A DNA stretch of 29,009 nt, taken from positions 1 to 29,009 of IMG/VR virus record IMGVR_UViG_3300044293_000343; one strand, written 5' to 3'. Below the pieces are notes generated by a model. That model had not been told where the DNA came from. It searched no databases and saw only the letters and a program-made list of their open reading frames with translations. Positions 16,278 to 24,306 of the stretch are shown here, piece by piece. How positions within the stretch are numbered: position 1 is the stretch's first letter; every line of letters starts with the position of its first letter. The translations under genes were made by a program, and so were the position numbers. The stretch is from a virus.

Positions 16278-17706
16278 TGGCGGGTTGCTCCTGCTGTTGC
16301 TGCGCCGCCGGTGCCGGAGCCGCAGGGTCGGGTAGCCCCAACTGTTCGCGGTGCTGCTTCTCCCGCGCCTGCTGCTCCAACTGCTCTTCCCAATCCTTGC
16401 CTTCCGCCGCGGCCTCTTCCGCCAACGTCGTTAGGCCGAGCTTCAGCCGGGTTTCCGAAGCGCTCGCGTCCTTCAACGGGTCGATGGACGCGAACCCGTC
16501 CCAGTGCCAATCCCAATCCCACGAGACGAACGGCGGCAGCCCTAGCGGCGCACCGCCCTCGGATTCGGGCACGAGGCTGTATTCCTCGAACCACTCCGCG
16601 AGCAAGCGGTCGAGCACGCGCGCCCGCATCCGCTCACGCTCGATCCACAGCGAGCGGTGGTAAATCTGGTGGTCCAAGCGACCGGACGAGTAGTTGTAGC
16701 CGCTGCTGTTTCCGGCCACGACGTTGAAGGGCGCGTTGAGACAGCGGCCCATCTCGTTCAGAATCTCGCCCTTAAATTCCTTGTAGGTTCCGGTCGGCTG
16801 CTCCGCTTTGAACTGATTCGCCTTCCAACCTTCGGGAAGGGTCAACAGGTTCATGCGCGAGAGCTGAATTTCGTCCATCGCTTCGACGGCAACGGGGCCG
16901 TCTGCTGGCGGGAGGTTGCTCTCCATCACCCCGGCCAGCGAAGCCGCGAACTCGGCAGCACCGATCACCGCGAGCGTATACCGGCGCATCTGCGCGCCGA
17001 GCGGAAGCGCCGGCGTCACTTCGGAGATACCGCGCAGCTGGCCCGGCCGGTCGGGGCGAAACCAATGCAGCATCTTCGCCGAGGGCACCCGGTCGTATTC
17101 CCACGGCGCGCGGGTCACGAGGTCTCCGGGGTGACTCTTCAGAACGTGGTACTCGACCACGTTCCCGAACCGGTCCACCACCATGCCGTCCACGGCGAGC
17201 GGATCGAGCACCGCCAGTAGCGGCGTGGTCACCTGCTCCGCTTCGATCAACCGCAGGTCGAGTTTCACCGGCCCGCGAATCGCCGGATTCGTGACGAGCG
17301 CGGCGAAGCCTTCGCCGTCGCCGAGCTTGGCCTCGCACATCACGCGGAGCTTGTCCGCGAAGTCCACCGACCGACACCAGCGCTGCCACGCGCGTTCGAC
17401 GCGCCGCGCCAGTTCCCGATCTTCGATGCCGAGTTGCAGGCGCGGCCCGGTGCCCACCGTGTCGTGCGCGATCGTCTTGATGAGGCCGTTCAGGTACGAG
17501 TTGTTCGCGCGCTCGTACCGCGCCCGCTTGCGGAGAGTACGCCGAACGCCGGGCGAGTTGGCGGCGTTCGCGCTGTAGTCGTCGGCGTTCGACCAGTGGT
17601 TCGCGTTCTCTTTCGTCGTCTGCGCTGCGTCGTACTTGGCGACGACGGTGTGACGGCCCACACCGAGGCCTAGTACGCGAGCGACAAAGCGACCGAATCG
17701 GCTCAC
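16270..17706 (-). CDS. portal protein, lambda gpB family
   Basis: 478 residues from GTG 17706, which overlaps the connector stop as GTGA; ATG 17751 would reach far into that gene. The N-terminal half contains ARYERANNSYLNGLIKTIA and TVGTGPRLQLG, typical of lambda-type portals (PF05136), then DGEGFAALV and EYHVLKSHPGD. The middle has LHWFRPDRPGQLRGIS followed by a helix-rich stem region, and PFNVVAGNSSGYNYSSGRLDH. The Gln/Pro/Ala-rich C-terminus is probably disordered. The portal is the dodecameric DNA gate at the capsid vertex and docks terminase. Confidence 0.88.
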   Translation of the reverse strand: MSRFGRFVARVLGLGVGRHTVVAKYDAAQTTKENANHWSNADDYSANAANSPGVRRTLRKRARYERANNSYLNGLIKTIAHDTVGTGPRLQLGIEDRELARRVERAWQRWCRSVDFADKLRVMCEAKLGDGEGFAALVTNPAIRGPVKLDLRLIEAEQVTTPLLAVLDPLAVDGMVVDRFGNVVEYHVLKSHPGDLVTRAPWEYDRVPSAKMLHWFRPDRPGQLRGISEVTPALPLGAQMRRYTLAVIGAAEFAASLAGVMESNLPPADGPVAVEAMDEIQLSRMNLLTLPEGWKANQFKAEQPTGTYKEFKGEILNEMGRCLNAPFNVVAGNSSGYNYSSGRLDHQIYHRSLWIERERMRARVLDRLLAEWFEEYSLVPESEGGAPLGLPPFVSWDWDWHWDGFASIDPLKDASASETRLKLGLTTLAEEAAAEGKDWEEQLEQQAREKQHREQLGLPDPAAPAPAAQQQQEQPANA

Positions 17707-17942
17707 GCTGCCCCCGGCGGAATCGCCCGCGCGTTGCGACACATCCCCCACCCGGACTTCGGCCCGCCGTTCGCGTTCGTGCCGGAAGCCGATTTCTGCG
17801 CCGCGATCCGATCCGCCGCTTGCAACTGCTTAATCGGGTCCATCGCCGTGGCGCTTTGCCCGTCCGCCTGCGCGCTCTGCACCCCGTCGGCCGCGTTCTG
17901 CGCAGCCGCGTCGAGGATTTCTTGAGCCGTCGGCGTGGACAT
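17703..17942 (-). CDS. gpW-like head-tail joining protein
   Basis: 79 residues between terminase and portal genes, the place of lambda gpW. It is helical, with EILDAAAQNAADGVQSAQAD, a DPIKQLQAADRIAAQKSA segment and a conserved-looking end, RNARAIPPGAA. The stop overlaps the portal GTG. Small proteins of this length ending in a PPGA-type motif precede portals in related phages as I know them. It probably stabilises packaged DNA and joins head to tail. Confidence 0.6.
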   Translation of the reverse strand: MSTPTAQEILDAAAQNAADGVQSAQADGQSATAMDPIKQLQAADRIAAQKSASGTNANGGPKSGWGMCRNARAIPPGAA

Positions 17943-17986
17943 TTGAGCGCCAAATTAACATAGTCGGAAGTTATCTAATACGCTAA

Positions 17987-18015
17987 ATGCTATCGGCTTT
18001 ACCTATGGAACGCAA
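17987..18015 (-). promoter_or_regulatory. possible promoter for the head/tail operon
   Basis: In the AT-richer 171-bp divergent gap (17943-18113), TTGCGT (18015-18010) and TAGCAT (17992-17987) lie 17 nt apart on the minus strand, about 45 nt ahead of the gpW-like start. Each box matches consensus at four of six positions, so this is only a candidate. I see no convincing promoter for the plus-strand gene. Confidence 0.3.
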
Positions 18016-18113
18016 GAGGGAAAGTGAAGTGGCTAAGTGATGATTGGGGGAATTGTTTTGGCGCGCGGCCTCGCGGGCGTGAAAATCTGCACCAAATCCC
18101 CGGAGAGCGAATC

Positions 18114-18683
18114 ATGCAACGGTTGTGCTTGGCGGCGGTGGCGCTCCTGTTCGGGGTCCTTTGTGCAGGTGCCGACGAAAAGAAGGATGCGTGGCAAGAT
18201 CGTCTCGAAAAGTACCGGCTCACAAAGGTGGAAGAGCACAAGCTCGATGTGAAGCATTGGGAACTGAAGGAGTTCGACGCCAAGGAGAACGCGAAGGCGT
18301 CGGCGAAGAAGGGACAGAGGGCTGAAGCAGCCAAGTACACGCAGCAGGCCAAGGACTTCGCGGCCGAGCGCGACCGTTCGGCGAAGGCGCTCAAGGAAGC
18401 CGAGGCGAAGAACTGGACGCCGCCGGCTCAGGACCTGCGGAAGCTGCGTGCCGGAGAGTTCACGTACTTCCGCGGGGCGTCGGTGAAGGTGATCCAAGCA
18501 CTCGACGCCGGCACGCTGGTCGAATACGGCCGCGAAACGTTCTACATGAAGGGGCTGACCGGGGTCGCGGACGGCAAAGACTACGACCTCACCGGCTTCA
18601 TTGAATGCACCGGCACCTACAAGTACACCGCGGTGAGCGGTGCCGGGCGCTCCGTGGTCGCGCTGGAGCTACACAGCAAATGA
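18114..18683 (+). CDS. secreted coiled-coil protein of planctomycete type, moron candidate
   Basis: 189 residues from ATG 18114 with GGAG 8 nt upstream. A signal peptide (MQRLCLAAVALLFGVLCAGA) with likely cleavage before DEKK is followed by a Lys/Glu/Ala-rich coiled coil (about 25-105) and a beta domain with SVKVIQALDAGTLVEYG, TFYMKGLTGVADG and FIECTGTYKYTAVSG. That beta pattern is familiar from exported planctomycete proteins. It is the only plus-strand gene inside the late block, is separated from both neighbours, and is not a recognisable virion part. Expression from the prophage (lysogenic conversion) is plausible. No lipobox is present. Confidence 0.7.
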   Translation: MQRLCLAAVALLFGVLCAGADEKKDAWQDRLEKYRLTKVEEHKLDVKHWELKEFDAKENAKASAKKGQRAEAAKYTQQAKDFAAERDRSAKALKEAEAKNWTPPAQDLRKLRAGEFTYFRGASVKVIQALDAGTLVEYGRETFYMKGLTGVADGKDYDLTGFIECTGTYKYTAVSGAGRSVVALELHSK

Positions 18684-18696
18684 CAACCGGTTGTCA
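18681..18696. other. 16-bp perfect palindrome joining two convergent stop codons
   Basis: TGACAACCGGTTGTCA is fully self-complementary. Its left TGA is the stop of the plus-strand secreted protein gene, and its right TCA is the complementary stop of terminase. It could form a short bidirectional hairpin or be a protein site. There is no T-run on either side. Confidence 0.6.
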
Positions 18697-20796
18697 CACC
18701 GGCAACCATTCGCCCATCTTGCGCCTCTGAATCTCGCTGAGGCTCACCCGCTTCCGCGGTTGCACCTGCGCGAGCGGCGCGCCCGACGCCGCGCCGCTGT
18801 CGAACGTTAGCCCTTGCACGCTCGCCGCGACCGCGCAGCCGACAACACAATCTAGGAGGTGGTTGTCCGGCCGGTGCGGGCGCTGCTGCCACTTGTCGAA
18901 CGTCGCCCCGCGTAGCGTGATCGGCTCCGACTGCTCCGCGCTCAGGTGCTCGGCGAGCAGTTCGTGTTCGTGCTTGTCTCGTCCGTAGAAGGTCAGCGCG
19001 CCAGTTCCGCCCATCGGTTGCGTCGCGCGCTCGAACAGGAACGTCTTCCACGCGTCCGGGTCGAACTGGCACATCTGCCCGCGCCCGGTCTCGCTCATGG
19101 TCAGCCGCCAGTGGAAGCCGCTGCGCTCGCCGGGGCGCGGCTTCCACTCCGACACGCCGCGGCTCGTCGCGCTGCGCCCGATGCCCTTCGACGGCATCAC
19201 GACGCCCGCGAACGGCGTCGCCCGGCACCACTGGTAGACCGCGGCCGACTGATACCCCGCGTCAACAAGGCACCGCTCGACGCGCATCCGCTGGCCGTTC
19301 GCCGCACGCACGTACTCGCGGCTCAGCACTTCGCCCGCGAGCGCGCTCAAACCGGCGAAGATGCGTTCGCTCTCGGACATGCCGGGGTGGAGGTCCGACA
19401 ACCCCGGTCGAGGTTCCGCGGTGTGGAACACGCGGCGCGTCTGCCGCGGCCAACTCCCGTAGTCGATCACCGCGCCGCCGAAGCCCGCGGACCACGCGCA
19501 CACCGCGTACCAGTGCAGTTCGCCGCCCACGTCGATCATCGCCGTTAGCGTGCTGGCTTCCGGCGGCGGCTCGTACCGCGGCACGCCGCTCAGCCGCTCC
19601 GCGAGCTGCGCCGGCACCAGTTCCTTGCACCCGGCCGGGCCGCTGTCGCGCTCCGGTTCGTTCTGGTACTCGGCGAGGAACCCGCGCCGGTCGCGGATGT
19701 ACTCGTTCATTGCTGACTGGAGGCCCGACACCTCGTTCGGTTTCTTGCGCTCCGGCCACGTCACCACCGCGCCGGCTTCCAGTTCCGCGCGGTTCCCCTC
19801 GTAGAACTCGTTCGCACGCCGGCCTTGATCCCCGCTGCGAAGCGATTCGCGCAGCACCTCCGCGTACTCGTCCCACTTCGCCATGTTGCTCGGCATCGCG
19901 TCTAGCATCTTCGTGCGGATGCCCTGCCACTCCGGGTGCTTCTCGTGGTCAAGGAACCGGTCGGAGAGGTCGCCGGGGTAGATCACCGTGCAGAGCATCG
20001 CCGCGGCGATGGTTGTGTCCGGTCCCGCGAGGCCGAGGATGTCGCTCGACACGATGCTCTCGCGGTCCACCGTCTGCGAGAGCGACCGTGCGCTCTCGCG
20101 CGTCTGCGCGTCGTCCACGAGCACCATGTCGGGCCGCAGCATCTCGCCTGTGGGCCCCGCGACGTTCAGCCCGCGGATCGCGCCTTCCATCCCACAGACC
20201 TGCAACACCGCACCTGAGCACGCCGCCCGCGGCACCGTCGGCAAGATCACGCTCTCCGCGGTCAACTCCATCCGGGTCGGCGCGCCATTGAGCGTCTGCC
20301 CGCTCGCGCGGTTGTGGATGCGCCCGAGCGCGCGGATCGGGTAGCACGCCTCGGGAAAGTCGGCCAACAGCGCGTCGTTCGCTTCCAGTTCGCGCATGAT
20401 CGCCTTCAACCGCCGGCGCGCCAGCGGAGCCGTCGCGCACACCAGAACCACGAACCGCCGCAGACCGTACAGCACCGCGCGCAGGACCGCGACCTCGGCG
20501 AGAGTAGTCTTCCCGCTGCCGCGCGGCATCGCCAGCGCGAACAGCCCGCCGTCGTCGGAGATGGTTTGCAACCGCTCGATCGCGGTGAGGTGCCCGCGGC
20601 TGAACGCGAGCTTGAACCGACCGGGGAAGTACAGCCGGCAAAACTCCAGCAGCGACTTCTTCCCGCGCGATTTCCGCTTCGGGTTCTTCACCTTCGGCAG
20701 TGGCCCAATCTCGCGCACACTCGCCGACGACGCGCGTGACCGAGCCGCCATCTTCTCCGAATTTGCACGGCCCTCATCCTTCAGCGAACGCGCCAT
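18694..20796 (-). CDS. terminase large subunit
   Basis: 700 residues from ATG 20796 with GGTGAT just ahead. The N-terminal ATPase has Walker A MPRGSGKTT (about 90-98), an arginine-rich LARRRLKAIMREL segment and Walker B MVLVDDAQ (about 224-231). The C-terminal half has nuclease-type acidic motifs: MIDVGG, CLVDAGYQ and DNHLLDC. The enzyme cuts concatemeric DNA and pumps it through the portal. The N-terminal 45 residues are very basic and may bind DNA. No small-subunit gene is evident next to it; the adjacent upstream DNA instead holds a repeat cluster. The 3' end meets the convergent secreted-protein gene 10 bp away. Confidence 0.85.
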   Translation of the reverse strand: MARSLKDEGRANSEKMAARSRASSASVREIGPLPKVKNPKRKSRGKKSLLEFCRLYFPGRFKLAFSRGHLTAIERLQTISDDGGLFALAMPRGSGKTTLAEVAVLRAVLYGLRRFVVLVCATAPLARRRLKAIMRELEANDALLADFPEACYPIRALGRIHNRASGQTLNGAPTRMELTAESVILPTVPRAACSGAVLQVCGMEGAIRGLNVAGPTGEMLRPDMVLVDDAQTRESARSLSQTVDRESIVSSDILGLAGPDTTIAAAMLCTVIYPGDLSDRFLDHEKHPEWQGIRTKMLDAMPSNMAKWDEYAEVLRESLRSGDQGRRANEFYEGNRAELEAGAVVTWPERKKPNEVSGLQSAMNEYIRDRRGFLAEYQNEPERDSGPAGCKELVPAQLAERLSGVPRYEPPPEASTLTAMIDVGGELHWYAVCAWSAGFGGAVIDYGSWPRQTRRVFHTAEPRPGLSDLHPGMSESERIFAGLSALAGEVLSREYVRAANGQRMRVERCLVDAGYQSAAVYQWCRATPFAGVVMPSKGIGRSATSRGVSEWKPRPGERSGFHWRLTMSETGRGQMCQFDPDAWKTFLFERATQPMGGTGALTFYGRDKHEHELLAEHLSAEQSEPITLRGATFDKWQQRPHRPDNHLLDCVVGCAVAASVQGLTFDSGAASGAPLAQVQPRKRVSLSEIQRRKMGEWLPV

Positions 20797-20894
20797 ACAT
20801 CACCAAACAAGTGAACTTTGTAACAAAAACTGCTGTTCCCTTGGTGGGTCAGCCCTCGTTCGTCGTCTGGAAGGACCCGCGAAGCCGGGGGCAT

Positions 20895-21063
20895 TGGTGT
20901 CCCGCGAATGGTGTCCCGCACTGGTGTCCCGCTGCCACAGGTGCCGCGAGTGGTGTCCCAGCGGGTTTGCCCGGCGAAGCCGGGCAATACGCCGCCTTGG
21001 GACACCACTTTTACTGGTGTCCCGTTGTCTTTTGAATGGTGTCCCGTTTTGAGCGGGACACCA
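20895..21063. repeat. iteron-like cluster: eight TGGTGTCCC copies in both orientations
   Basis: Copies on the plus strand start at 20895, 20909, 20922, 20951, 21015 and 21037; inverted copies start at 20999 and 21055. The first three are 13-14 bp apart. The inverted copies pair with direct ones to form hairpins at 20999-21023 and 21034-21066. All lie in the 268-bp noncoding gap between the replication gene and terminase. Candidates are a replication origin, a cos/pac packaging region, or a regulator site. Confidence 0.75.
20967..20987. terminator. 9-bp stem, 3-nt loop hairpin inside the iteron region
   Basis: TTGCCCGGC (20967-20975) pairs perfectly with GCCGGGCAA (20979-20987) around GAA. 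It is very stable but lacks a T-run in either direction. It may be a termination aid for the replication operon or a structural part of the origin/packaging site. Confidence 0.45.
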
Positions 21064-21066
21064 TTC
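21034..21066. terminator. 13-bp hairpin overlapping the end of the replication gene
   Basis: GAATGGTGTCCCG (21034-21046) is exactly complementary to 21054-21066, with loop TTTTGAG. The stem includes two iteron copies and overlaps the TGA of the primase-helicase gene. It is probably the 3' hairpin of the early transcript, though only A-rich sequence follows on that strand. Confidence 0.5.
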
Positions 21067-23260
21067 ATTCTGGTTCTTGTGCGTCTATCTTTGCACGGGC
21101 AAAAGGCTCCTTCACCTTGGTGCGGCTCTTGTTTCCGTTGATGCGTTCAAAGGGTTCGACCTGAACCACTTCCCCGCGGTCCATAAGGCGGTCAAGGGCC
21201 GCGCTCGCACGGCGGTAGCCGCAGGTTGCGAGTTCGCCAATGAGTGTGCGCGACGCGCCGGGGTTGCCCCGTGCGGCCTCGGCGTCGATCACGAGTAGCA
21301 CGGCAGCTTCGTCGGCTTTGAGCACGGCGCGTTCTTTGGCCACCTTCTGCTGCTCTTCGGCGGTTTGGCGCGTGGTCTTGGCGTCCTCGGTGGGCTGCTC
21401 GGTGGGGCGCACGACGCACGAGACTACAGGCTTGCCGCGCCGGTCGGTGCCCAGTTGGACTGGGAGCAGTTGGAAGGCGAACTCGTCGCCCGTTTCCAAC
21501 TCGCGCTGCTTAGTCACACGGGCCGTGCTCTTCTTGCTAAAGGTGTCGCGGGTGACTTCGATTTCCGTATCGGTCGCGGCCCTCAGCAGCGAGTGACCGC
21601 GGGCACCCCGCGCGGTGTCCTTCCCGCTGTGGTGAACGACGGCAACGTGAGCGGGCAGCGCTTGCCGAATCAGGTCTAGGTGTTGCACCAGTGCCCCCAT
21701 GTCTTCGCTCGCGTTCTCGTTGCCGCCGGCGATCGCGCGGCTCAATGTGTCCACAACGATCAGGCCGACGGGAATCGTGAGCCGTTCGGCTGCGAGTTGA
21801 GCGGCTTCGATCACCCGCAGGGTGTCGCCTTGTGGCGACAGCAGGTTGAGAGCGCAGGGGACGACGGCGAAGGGCAGTTCGACGGCGTTCGCGGCGTTCG
21901 CCAGCTTGAACGCGGCGATCCGATTCCTGATGCCGTGCGAGCCTTCCAGAGCTAAGTAGAGCACGCCGCGGCGGGCCACCTGCCGTCCGCGCCAGTCGCG
22001 GCCGGCAGCAACGTGCAGCGCCAGATCGAGGCTGAAGAACGTCTTGCCGCACGAGCTTTCGCCGTAGATGACTGTCATCGCACCGTCGATCAGCAGCCCC
22101 TCAACGAAGTCGGCCGAGTCGAGAGCCGGGGTCACGTCCGAGTAGTACACAAGCGGGAGCGGCGGCTTAACGCCGGCGGCTTGTGCAGCTTGCTGCGGCG
22201 CACTCTCTGCCTGACTGAGGCTGCTCGTTGGCACCGCGAACGTCACCCCGTTCGCGCCCTTCTTGGGCGCGCTGCCGTACCCCGCTTCGCCCAGCGCCCG
22301 CGCCGCGGCCTTCCAGTCGCCGTCGTGCTTGAGGATCGTGTACACGCGGAACCGGGAGTACGCCGCGTTCACCTCGAACGGCGCGCCGTTCGAAGTGAAG
22401 CAGTAGAACAGCGGCCACCCGCCTTGCTTGGCCGTCACCATGCCCACTGTGCCACTCAGCCCTTCGCCCTTCGCCTTCCCCGGTCGACGCACGAACCCGC
22501 GCTCCGGTTCGAGTTCGCGGTGCCACACCCACGAATCGAACAGTCCAGTTTCGGCCCACGTCCCGCGCGAATTGAAATCGTCGCCGGGGCGCACGTCACA
22601 CTCGGCGCGCCCGCGTGCGGCCGGCGGCACAGTGCGCGGCTCGTTGCGCTGCTCTCGTGGCACCTCGTTCTGCTCTTCGGCCGTGAAACACCACTGGAGC
22701 CACACCTCCAACGGCACCTCGGTGTACGTGATCCCGGCGACGGTCCAGCCGTCGCGCAGCCATTCGTACAGCTTCCCGGTTTTGTGGCACTCCGCGGGCG
22801 AACCGGGCGCGACCACCTGTTGCCCGTTGGCGCGCACCTCGATCAGCGTCTTCACCTCGGTACCGCACATCCGTCGAGCGAGCACGGTTCCCGGCACCAG
22901 TTCGGGCAGCCGAGCGTACAGGTGCGCGCCGCCCCCGCCGGTGCGCGCGAGTGGACACGGGCGAGTACAGTTCTGCGTGTCCTTCGGCAGCGCACGGAGC
23001 CACTTCTCGTAAGCGTCCCATCTCTCGAAATCGAGCACCGCGAGGTTGCCGCTCGCGCTCCCGCCCGTGATGCCGATGCCGTACTGCTGCGCGGCACCGT
23101 CGCCCCACCAAGCGCGAGCCTCGGCCTCCGTCGCGCGCCGCTCGGCGTACTCGCGCCAGCCCGCGAACGCCGGTGCCTTCGTGCCGTCGGCGCGCACCGG
23201 AATCACACTCAGGCCCGCCGCGAGGTAGCCGCGAGCGATCTGTTCGACGGTGGCGTTCAC
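21065..23260 (-). CDS. primase-polymerase / RecA-fold helicase replication protein
   Basis: 731 residues from GTG 23260 (AAGG lies 7 nt upstream; GTG 23302 would overlap the previous gene). The N-terminal about 200 residues fit the bifunctional primase/polymerase domain (PF09250): GLSVIPVRADGTKAPAFAGW, GIGITGGSASGNLAVLDFER, GGGGAHLYAR and IEVRANGQQVVAPGS. The middle carries a RepA/AAA_25-type ATPase with Walker A YGESSCGKTFF, Walker B LIVVDTLSRA and the HHSGKD sensor. The C-terminal about 80 residues look like a winged helix (SRTLIGELATCGYRRASAAL). It should both prime and unwind phage DNA. Its 3' end touches the iteron cluster, which it may bind. Confidence 0.83.
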   Translation of the reverse strand: MNATVEQIARGYLAAGLSVIPVRADGTKAPAFAGWREYAERRATEAEARAWWGDGAAQQYGIGITGGSASGNLAVLDFERWDAYEKWLRALPKDTQNCTRPCPLARTGGGGAHLYARLPELVPGTVLARRMCGTEVKTLIEVRANGQQVVAPGSPAECHKTGKLYEWLRDGWTVAGITYTEVPLEVWLQWCFTAEEQNEVPREQRNEPRTVPPAARGRAECDVRPGDDFNSRGTWAETGLFDSWVWHRELEPERGFVRRPGKAKGEGLSGTVGMVTAKQGGWPLFYCFTSNGAPFEVNAAYSRFRVYTILKHDGDWKAAARALGEAGYGSAPKKGANGVTFAVPTSSLSQAESAPQQAAQAAGVKPPLPLVYYSDVTPALDSADFVEGLLIDGAMTVIYGESSCGKTFFSLDLALHVAAGRDWRGRQVARRGVLYLALEGSHGIRNRIAAFKLANAANAVELPFAVVPCALNLLSPQGDTLRVIEAAQLAAERLTIPVGLIVVDTLSRAIAGGNENASEDMGALVQHLDLIRQALPAHVAVVHHSGKDTARGARGHSLLRAATDTEIEVTRDTFSKKSTARVTKQRELETGDEFAFQLLPVQLGTDRRGKPVVSCVVRPTEQPTEDAKTTRQTAEEQQKVAKERAVLKADEAAVLLVIDAEAARGNPGASRTLIGELATCGYRRASAALDRLMDRGEVVQVEPFERINGNKSRTKVKEPFARAKIDAQEPE

Positions 23261-23291
23261 GCCCGCACCTTCTGCACCGACTGTGGTTCGA

Positions 23292-23756
23292 TCATGCGGC
23301 ACCGGTGGGTTCGATGCTGATCACGATCCCCGGCGCGCCCGTGCACTGCCGGTACACCCACGTCACCCGGACGTCGCCGTCGTCCACGCCGATGAGCGCG
23401 GCCACTTCGTCGCGCACCGACTTGAACGCCCGCGCCAAGTTGTCGTCGTCCATCTGTCGCCCGATGTGTTCGAGCGTCACGACCAGCGCCCACGGCTCAA
23501 CGAGTTGGCGCGCGAACCGCACAGGCACTTGGGCCGCGAGCCAGGCCTCTTGCACCGCGGCCTTCTGCGCGTTCTTGCGCCGAGCTTCCTCGGCCCAATG
23601 GTCCCGCCGGTTCGCCTCGGACACCACGCGGCACTTCGGGCGCAGCACCACCAACCACAGCGCGAGTGAGTGTTCGACGCGCACTGTCGGCGGGCGATTG
23701 GGCTTCTTTGCCGGTGCGCCGGTCAGCGCGCGGTACTCCGCGGCGGTCACTCGCAT
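23292..23756 (-). CDS. rusA: RusA-type Holliday junction resolvase
   Basis: 154 residues from ATG 23756 (GGAGGAGC ahead), overlapping the previous gene by 10 bp. The C-terminal half holds the RusA pattern: acidic DDDN (103-106) in MDDDNLARAFKSVRDEV, then ALIGVDDGDVR, which supplies the metal-binding aspartates, and the strand VTWVYRQ. The N-terminal half is basic and helical. RusA dimers cut four-way junctions made during phage recombination and replication and clear DNA for packaging. Its place directly upstream of the primase-helicase supports this. Confidence 0.8.
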   Translation of the reverse strand: MRVTAAEYRALTGAPAKKPNRPPTVRVEHSLALWLVVLRPKCRVVSEANRRDHWAEEARRKNAQKAAVQEAWLAAQVPVRFARQLVEPWALVVTLEHIGRQMDDDNLARAFKSVRDEVAALIGVDDGDVRVTWVYRQCTGAPGIVISIEPTGAA

Positions 23757-24091
23757 TGCAGCTCCTCCGCGAACCGCTCCCGGATGTAGGCGCGAAACCC
23801 ATCGGCAATCTGTTCCCGCTCGACATTCACAGTCGCGCTCACCACTTTGCATTCAACTGTGAAACCTGCGGCCCGTGCCGCGTCGATCGCGCGGTGAACC
23901 GGGCCGAGGATGCGCCGCTCTTTGCCCGCGTCGTACTCCGACGCACGGTGGTACTCGGTGCGGAACCGCCGCCAGCGGATGCGCAACCACGTGCCCCGCC
24001 GGTCGCCCTCGGCGTCCAAGTGGTCGGCCAGCGCCCCGGCCGCGTCCGGGGTCACGAGCGCGGCGCGCACGAGTTCGGCCGTGGTACTCAT
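23747..24091 (-). CDS. TIGR02996-like small protein
   Basis: 114 residues from ATG 24091. The N-terminal part (ELVRAALVTPDAAGALADHL followed by DAEGDRRGTWLRIRWRRFR) resembles the TIGR02996 repeat-companion domain, abundant in Gemmata-like planctomycetes, where a short helix-loop-helix around D-x-L-x-x-x-G-D is followed by a helix. The rest is charged and helical, with VECKVVSATVNVEREQIADG. The function of the domain is unknown. The 3' end overlaps the RusA start, tying it to DNA metabolism in this operon. A coding-like 20-codon frame ends in ATGA overlap at its start, but has no standard start codon. Confidence 0.55.
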   Translation of the reverse strand: MSTTAELVRAALVTPDAAGALADHLDAEGDRRGTWLRIRWRRFRTEYHRASEYDAGKERRILGPVHRAIDAARAAGFTVECKVVSATVNVEREQIADGFRAYIRERFAEELQCE

Positions 24092-24248
24092 GGAATCGCG
24101 CCCCGCTTCGGATCGTTCGGCAGTTCGGACACTTCGCCGAACCGCTGGAATTTCGAGACAATTCAAACTCTCGACGGTGGCTTCTCGTGCAAGGCCCGCC
24201 GCCGAGCACGGCGGTTCTCACAACGGAAGTTGGGGGTGTCCGATCGAA

Positions 24249-24306
24249 AGCGCTCGCCGGGAGTTGAACCCGGAGGCTGTCCGTAGCGGCTGCCGCACCC
24301 GAGCGC
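24249..24306 (-). ncRNA. tRNA-like element with acceptor and T arm but no room for two other arms
   Basis: On the minus strand GCGCTCG (24306-24300) pairs with CGAGCGC (24256-24250), a perfect 7-bp acceptor-like stem. A canonical T arm, CCGGG-TTCAACT-CCCGG (24273-24257), directly precedes the 3' strand. Only 26 nt separate the 5' strand from the T arm, about 16-20 fewer than a normal tRNA needs. They can fold as one hairpin with CTA in the loop. It may be a decayed phage tRNA, a tRNA mimic, or an att-type relic. It lies in the 228-bp gap 24092-24319, with a GCCGCCG-AGCA-CGGCGG hairpin nearby. Confidence 0.45.

Noticed and set aside
20895-21063. CRISPR array from the repeated TGGTGTCCC unit
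   Set aside because: The repeat is only 9 bp, spacing is irregular (13 to 64 bp) and copies occur in both orientations. This fits iterons or operator sites, not CRISPR repeats, despite cas3 elsewhere in the window.
24249-24306. Amber suppressor tRNA (CTA in the loop) matched to the TAG in the small early gene
   Set aside because: CTA lies in a 3-nt hairpin loop, not a 7-nt anticodon loop, and several normal genes here (tape measure, DUF1580) end with TAG, so suppression would be harmful.
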